Position numbers and translations under genes: made by a program. Below the pieces are notes generated by a model, which was not told the origin of the DNA, searched no databases, and was given only the letters and a program-made list of their open reading frames with translations. From positions 1-61,820 of the forward strand of contig JAFMCI010000007.1 of the NCBI GenBank assembly GCA_017857855.1: 61,820 bases of DNA. Reading direction: 5' to 3'. Of this stretch, positions 57,513 through 61,820 are shown in pieces (the stretch's first letter is position 1; the number at the start of each line of letters is the position of its first letter). Source of the DNA: Bacteroidia bacterium. GTDB lineage: Bacteria; Bacteroidota; Bacteroidia; NS11-12g; UBA9320.

Positions 57513-58427
57513 CTATTTCAGAGTAAACTCAGAGCTTCCCATTTTGTGGTCATCGCTAAACACATTAAGAATGTATTTACCAGCGCTCATTCCATCTGTT
57601 TTCGGGATGCTCACGCTACCTTTTTCATTTGAGTTTTGAAAATTAACTCCTTTTTTAACCGTGTACATTCTCTCACTTCCGTCGAAATTAAATGTACCAG
57701 AACCAGCTAAGCTATTGTGCAATGTACTTTTGTTTGGCGTTATTACTTGAAAATAAAGCATTTTCTCTCCTTTACCAGCTAAGTCATTATTCGCAATAAC
57801 ATAGTTCACGTCTATTTTCTCCAGTTTGCTAATTTTATCTGTAGTTTTAAAGTCACCAAATACGGCATCTCTAAGCGGTAATACGTCCAAGGCTTTAAAG
57901 AAGATACGAGACCCAACAGCAACTTGCTTTGTAAGTTCTGTATTCACGACAACCATTTCTGCTACTTTTTCTTGCTCTGCCTCCACTTGCTTTTGAATTA
58001 CGTAGTTTTCGTCTTTCAAGTATTGGTTTTCTTTGCTTAATCTTTCTATTTCAGCGGTCAAAGCTTCTATCTCGCCTCGTAAATTAGCAATTTCACTTTT
58101 TGCTTTGGCAGCAGTCAATTTACCGCTTTTTAACATTTTACGAATTTCAGCAACTTTAGCCTGTAATTCCGCATCTCTAATTCCAATAATACTATCTAAT
58201 TGTGCATTTTGGCCAGTTTTCTCTGCTAAATTAACCCTAAGTTCTGCCTCCAGTAATTGAAGTTCTTCGAGGTCAGCAGAAGTGCTCTGCAACTCCGTAG
58301 TGGTCTCATTTAGTTGGTCACTTTTTGTAATTAACTTATATATTAAACCAACGTTTAATAGCAATAATCCGAATATCATTGCAAACAATAATCTTCTACT
58401 TTTTTGATCTTTAACTTCTAATGTCAT
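57513..58427 (-). CDS. Membrane-anchored coiled-coil protein, unknown role
   Basis: A 304-residue protein of no family I can name. One membrane helix near the N-terminus ('LLFAMIFGLLLLNVGLIYKL', about 12-31) is followed by a long coiled coil (about 35-165) with clear heptads, 'AKSEIANLRGEIEALTAEIERL'-type. The last 130 residues form a beta-rich domain with 'MLYFQVITPNKSTLHNSLAG', 'MYTVKKGVNF' and 'GKYILNVFSDDHKMGSSEF'. This looks like a periplasmic rod ending in a beta-sandwich. It is the first gene before rbfA (3-base gap). I recall such genes being labelled chromosome-partition proteins, which nothing here supports. Confidence 0.82.
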   Translation of the reverse strand: MTLEVKDQKSRRLLFAMIFGLLLLNVGLIYKLITKSDQLNETTTELQSTSADLEELQLLEAELRVNLAEKTGQNAQLDSIIGIRDAELQAKVAEIRKMLKSGKLTAAKAKSEIANLRGEIEALTAEIERLSKENQYLKDENYVIQKQVEAEQEKVAEMVVVNTELTKQVAVGSRIFFKALDVLPLRDAVFGDFKTTDKISKLEKIDVNYVIANNDLAGKGEKMLYFQVITPNKSTLHNSLAGSGTFNFDGSERMYTVKKGVNFQNSNEKGSVSIPKTDGMSAGKYILNVFSDDHKMGSSEFTLK

Positions 58428-58508
58428 TATGTTTTATTTTTTATAGTTAGCGTTTTAGTAATTTATACAATAAGTGCAATATTACAATAAAATTACTTAA
58501 CGTCTCTT

Positions 58509-60785
58509 TTACGCGTTTTGTTGTTTGATTAAGTTCAACGCACTGCCCGCTTTAAACCAAGCTATTTGGGCTTCGTTGTAAGTGTGATTAGCCGTAATAT
58601 CATCTCTTGTTCCGTCTGCATGATGTGCTACTATAGTTAATGGGACACCCGCTGCAAAAGACTCTAAGCCAAGGATATCAAACGTATCTGTTTCTTGTAT
58701 TAAATCGTAATCCGCAGAATTGGCAAACGTCAATCCTAGCATTCCTTGTTTTTTAAGGTTTGTTTCGTGTATACGTGCAAAGGATTTAACAACTACCGCT
58801 CTTACCGCCAAGAATCTTGGCTCCATGGCTGCATGTTCTCTACTTGAACCTTCACCATAATTTTCTTCTCCAAAAACGATGGAAAATTCACCTGAAGCTT
58901 TTATTGCTCTTGCTACCTGTGGAACACCTTCGTACTGACCCGTGTAAGGATTTAAGATTGAATCTGGCATTCCATTAAATGCATTTTCTGCACCAATCAA
59001 ACAGTTATTTGAAATATTATCAAGATGACCTCTGTAGGATAACCATGGACCAGCCATAGAAATATGATCGGTAGTACATTTACCTTTTGCTTTAATAAGT
59101 AATTTAAGCCCTTTCAAATCTCTTCCTTCCCAAGGCAAGAAACTTTCTAATAACTGTAATCTCTTAGAATTTGGATCTACTTTTACACTTACCCCACTGC
59201 CGTCCTCTGATGGAGCAAGGTAACCATTATCTTCTACGCCAAATCCTTTTGGAGGCAATTCAAATCCAGTAGGTTCGTCTAGCATTACCGCTTCCCCTTT
59301 GTTATTGATAAGCGTATCAGTAGCAGGATTAAAATCTAAGCGACCTGAAATAGCGATTGCAGCTACGATTTCTGGCGAAGCAACAAAAGCGTGGGTATTA
59401 GGATTACCGTCAGCTCGTTTGCTAAAGTTTCTATTAAATGAGTGAATGATACTGTTTTTAGGCGCATTTTTCGGATCACTATATCTAGCCCATTGACCAA
59501 TACAAGGACCACAAGCATTGGTAAAAATAACGGCATTTAGATCTTCAAAAATACCCAACAAGCCATCTCGCTCTGCAGTATATCGTACTGTTTCAGAACC
59601 TGGATTGATGCCCAGTTGCGCTTTCATAGTTATCCCTTTATCTACGGCTTGTTTAGCGATAGATGCAGCTCTACTCAAATCTTCGTATGAAGAGTTGGTA
59701 CATGAACCTATAAGTCCCCATTCTACATCGAGAGGCCAACCGTTAGCTTCTGCTTTTTCTTTCATTTCACCAACTTTGGTATCTAAATCTGGTGTAAAAG
59801 GCCCGTTCATGTGCGGTTTTAGTTCACTTAGATTTATTTCAATCACCTGATCAAAGTATTGCTCTGGATTAGCATACACTTCATCGTCACCCGTTAAGTG
59901 CTCTCTTACCTGATTAGCAAGATCGGCAACTTCGGCTCTGCCTGTAGCTCTAAGATAACGCTCCATGCTATCATCATAACCAAAAGTAGATGTAGTAGCT
60001 CCAATCTCTGCCCCCATGTTGCAAATAGTACCTTTACCCGTACATGACATAGAGGTAGCACCTTCACCAAAATATTCTACAATAGCGCCTGTACCACCTT
60101 TTACAGAAAGTATTCCTGCTACTTTTAAGATAACATCTTTAGGTGCTGACCACCCGCTAAGCTTACCAGTTAATTTTACACCAATTAACTTAGGAAACTT
60201 AAGTTCCCAAGCCATACCAGCCATCACATCTACCGCATCAGCTCCACCTACACCTATGGCTACCATTCCCAATCCACCTGCATTTACCGTATGAGAATCG
60301 GTCCCTATCATCATGCCACCTGGGAAAGCATAGTTTTCTAGGACCACTTGATGAATAATACCTGCTCCTGGTTTCCAAAAGCCAATTCCGTACTTATCCG
60401 AAACAGATTCTAAAAAGTTAAAAACCTCATTAGAAGTGTTAATAGCGTTCTGTAAATCTTCGTCTGCACCTATTTTAGCTTGAATTAGGTGGTCGCAATG
60501 TACCGTAGTAGGAACAGCCACTTTCTTTTTACCCGCTTGCATAAACTGTAAAAGAGCCATTTGAGCCGTAGCATCTTGACAAGCGATTCTATCTGGAGCA
60601 AAATCTACATAATCTTTACCTCTTACGAAAGCCTTAGATGCATTGCCATCCCAAAGATGACTGTATAATATTTTTTCTGAAAGTGTAAGTGGTTTTCCTA
60701 CTACAGCTCTAGCTGCGGCTACTTTACTTTCTAAATTTTGATACGTTTTTTGAATTAAATCGATGTCGAATACGGTGTTGCTCAT
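58509..60785 (-). CDS. Aconitate hydratase
   Basis: A 758-residue aconitase that turns citrate into isocitrate in the TCA cycle. The 4Fe-4S ligands are in '[11 protein letters not shown]' and '[14 protein letters not shown]'. Other blocks are '[13 protein letters not shown]', '[20 protein letters not shown]' region, and in the C-terminal swivel domain '[20 protein letters not shown]'. Length and order fit the mitochondrial-type enzyme found in Bacteroidota. A TAAATTTG box with TTG 21 bases upstream lies just before the ATG. Confidence 0.97.
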   Translation of the reverse strand: MSNTVFDIDLIQKTYQNLESKVAAARAVVGKPLTLSEKILYSHLWDGNASKAFVRGKDYVDFAPDRIACQDATAQMALLQFMQAGKKKVAVPTTVHCDHLIQAKIGADEDLQNAINTSNEVFNFLESVSDKYGIGFWKPGAGIIHQVVLENYAFPGGMMIGTDSHTVNAGGLGMVAIGVGGADAVDVMAGMAWELKFPKLIGVKLTGKLSGWSAPKDVILKVAGILSVKGGTGAIVEYFGEGATSMSCTGKGTICNMGAEIGATTSTFGYDDSMERYLRATGRAEVADLANQVREHLTGDDEVYANPEQYFDQVIEINLSELKPHMNGPFTPDLDTKVGEMKEKAEANGWPLDVEWGLIGSCTNSSYEDLSRAASIAKQAVDKGITMKAQLGINPGSETVRYTAERDGLLGIFEDLNAVIFTNACGPCIGQWARYSDPKNAPKNSIIHSFNRNFSKRADGNPNTHAFVASPEIVAAIAISGRLDFNPATDTLINNKGEAVMLDEPTGFELPPKGFGVEDNGYLAPSEDGSGVSVKVDPNSKRLQLLESFLPWEGRDLKGLKLLIKAKGKCTTDHISMAGPWLSYRGHLDNISNNCLIGAENAFNGMPDSILNPYTGQYEGVPQVARAIKASGEFSIVFGEENYGEGSSREHAAMEPRFLAVRAVVVKSFARIHETNLKKQGMLGLTFANSADYDLIQETDTFDILGLESFAAGVPLTIVAHHADGTRDDITANHTYNEAQIAWFKAGSALNLIKQQNA

Positions 60786-60796
60786 GATTGTGTTTG

Positions 60797-60828
60797 CAAA
60801 TTTATTCTTTTTGTTTTTTTATGAGCAA
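60797..60828 (-). promoter_or_regulatory. Promoter for the aconitase gene
   Basis: On the minus strand, TTG, a 21-base spacer, then TAAATTTG (60797-60804). The ATG follows 11 bases after the box, so the leader is very short. Confidence 0.5.
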
Positions 60829-61028
60829 GTGAGAGACAGATAGATTCATTAAAAAGATGAAAAAAAATCATGCGATAAATTATCATTTCTGAACTTGGGG
60901 TCTCAATTCAATTTTACCATACATATTCTATCTGCGGAATTACGCATTTCGCTACATCCAATTCATATACCACATGCAGTGTGAATTGCTAAGGCTTAAG
61001 AACTTAGCCTAATCGTCACTGACCTTTC

Positions 61029-61820
61029 TTAAAAACCTAAGACTACTTTACCCTTAGCTATTTCGTCCCCATCTCTGGTAAGCTGGTAAATAAAAGCACC
61101 ATGTAATCCAATAATACCATTTACCGCCTGATATGCTTCATTGCTTAGTGCTGCTTCATGAACGACCTGACCTAAAGGGGTAAAGAACTTTATAACATAC
61201 TGCGATGCGTCATCTTCGGGCAACTCACCAAGACTCACGAATACATCGTTGGTAAGTGTGCTGCTAAATACACCAAACGGATATATAATTGGAGGCGCTG
61301 GTGGTGCAGGAATATACGTAGAAAATATAGTTGCTCTAAAAACCGTAAGGTTGGCTCGCATCTGGGCTGCCTGCTGCTGGGTAAACATATTTTGACATGA
61401 CCCTGGTGTATAATCCATATAATTTTCAATCATATCTGGCAAGTCATCTGGTTGAGCACTGTAGCAAGAATTAATGGATGGATAACAATTTTGATTGGCA
61501 GCACTAGCCAGTGGAGTATCTTCCATATAGTCATCTACGGTGCATCCTCCATCTCCCCAAATATGGCGTAATCCAAGGTAATGACCCACTTCATGTACGG
61601 CTGTTTTCTCACCTGTAGCTAACGAAGAAGGGTTATTCTCTCCTACTATTTTGTAATGCAATACTACCCCTTGTCTATCTGCTGTTGCAAATGAACTGGA
61701 GCCTGGCCAATTATCAACACCTGTAGGCGGATACGCATACCCCAACAAACCGTCACGACCGCGTGAAGACAAGTCACAAACCCATATATTTAAATATTTA
61801 TCCGTATCCCAAGCTTCGCT
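61029..61820 (-). CDS. M43-type metalloprotease, N-terminus cut by right edge
   Basis: The frame is open to the right edge ('WDTDKYLNIWVCDL' just inside it), so the signal, propeptide and first part of the catalytic domain lie outside; a TTG at 61772 is internal. The visible 263 residues hold the zinc motif 'AVHEVGHYLGLRHIW', the Met-turn 'NYMDYTPGSCQNMFT' and a C-terminal beta domain with 'VIKFFTPLGQVVHEAAL' and 'YQLTRDGDEIAKGKVVLGF'. That end resembles a diverged type A sorting domain, so T9SS export is likely. It is a second M43 protease, separate in sequence from the one at 25118-27190 and without its PKD domain. Confidence 0.9.
   Translation of the reverse strand, partial: SEAWDTDKYLNIWVCDLSSRGRDGLLGYAYPPTGVDNWPGSSSFATADRQGVVLHYKIVGENNPSSLATGEKTAVHEVGHYLGLRHIWGDGGCTVDDYMEDTPLASAANQNCYPSINSCYSAQPDDLPDMIENYMDYTPGSCQNMFTQQQAAQMRANLTVFRATIFSTYIPAPPAPPIIYPFGVFSSTLTNDVFVSLGELPEDDASQYVIKFFTPLGQVVHEAALSNEAYQAVNGIIGLHGAFIYQLTRDGDEIAKGKVVLGF

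Noticed and set aside
60930-61010. Imperfect inverted repeat AGGCTTAAG/CTTAGCCT after the right-edge protease
   Set aside because: The loop is only two bases, the stem has a bulge and no T run follows on the minus strand, so I do not call it a terminator.

Overview
The window is a gene-dense, low-GC piece of a Bacteroidota chromosome, most likely from the Flavobacteriales/Cytophagales side; I cannot name a genus. The evidence is a gliding-motility-type (type B) sorting domain and type A sorting domains of the type IX secretion system (T9SS), a SecD-SecF fusion, a short F1 epsilon subunit, atpDC apart from the other ATP synthase genes, a TlpA-like protein with an N-terminal DUF4369-like region, few Shine-Dalgarno sites, and promoter boxes of the Bacteroidota form TTTG-N17..20-TAnnTTTG. 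I see no tRNA, rRNA, CRISPR array, insertion sequence, prophage or plasmid genes. It reads as core chromosome with some surface and secretion genes.

Layout. 1-6596: 3' part of a giant secreted protein cut by the left edge. 6588-14775 (minus): YqeY-like protein, a PhoR/PhoB-like two-component pair, a small lipoprotein, a TlpA-like thioredoxin, gatB and alaS. 14850-19771 (plus): M23 peptidase, MerR regulator, two predicted outer-membrane barrel proteins (one with a helix-hairpin-helix segment) and pdxJ. 19909-21644: atpD-atpC with a clear terminator. 21733-33187 (minus): SirB1-like protein, an M43 metalloprotease coupled to topA, a dicarboxylate/amino-acid symporter, an alpha/beta hydrolase and a tightly overlapping aroB-aroA-aroC operon. 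33458-38829: DUF4340 protein, RluD-type pseudouridine synthase (minus), phosphoglucose/phosphomannose isomerase and a Kup potassium transporter with a long leader. 39372-43169 (minus): secDF and uridine kinase. 43360-45273: an exported protein built like the phosphohistidine and ATP-grasp parts of PEP synthase or glucan water dikinase. 45381-52027: TetR-TolC-adaptor-RND efflux operon. 52192-55333: ElaA-type acetyltransferase, M42 aminopeptidase, ArsC-like protein and a DUF6089-like barrel. 55340-60785 (minus): pth, LolC/E-type permease, rbfA, a membrane-anchored coiled-coil protein and aconitase. 61029-61820: a second M43 protease cut by the right edge.

How the genes relate. Much of the window is housekeeping: translation (gatB, alaS, pth, rbfA, rluD-type), energy (atpDC, aconitase), cofactors and aromatic amino acids (pdxJ, aroBAC), protein export (secDF, lolC/E-like). 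Three genes encode probable T9SS cargo. The least explained items are the exported dikinase-like protein, the HhH-barrel/small-barrel pair, the coiled-coil anchor next to rbfA, and the long kup leader. All functions are inferred by reading the translated sequence; no database search was run.
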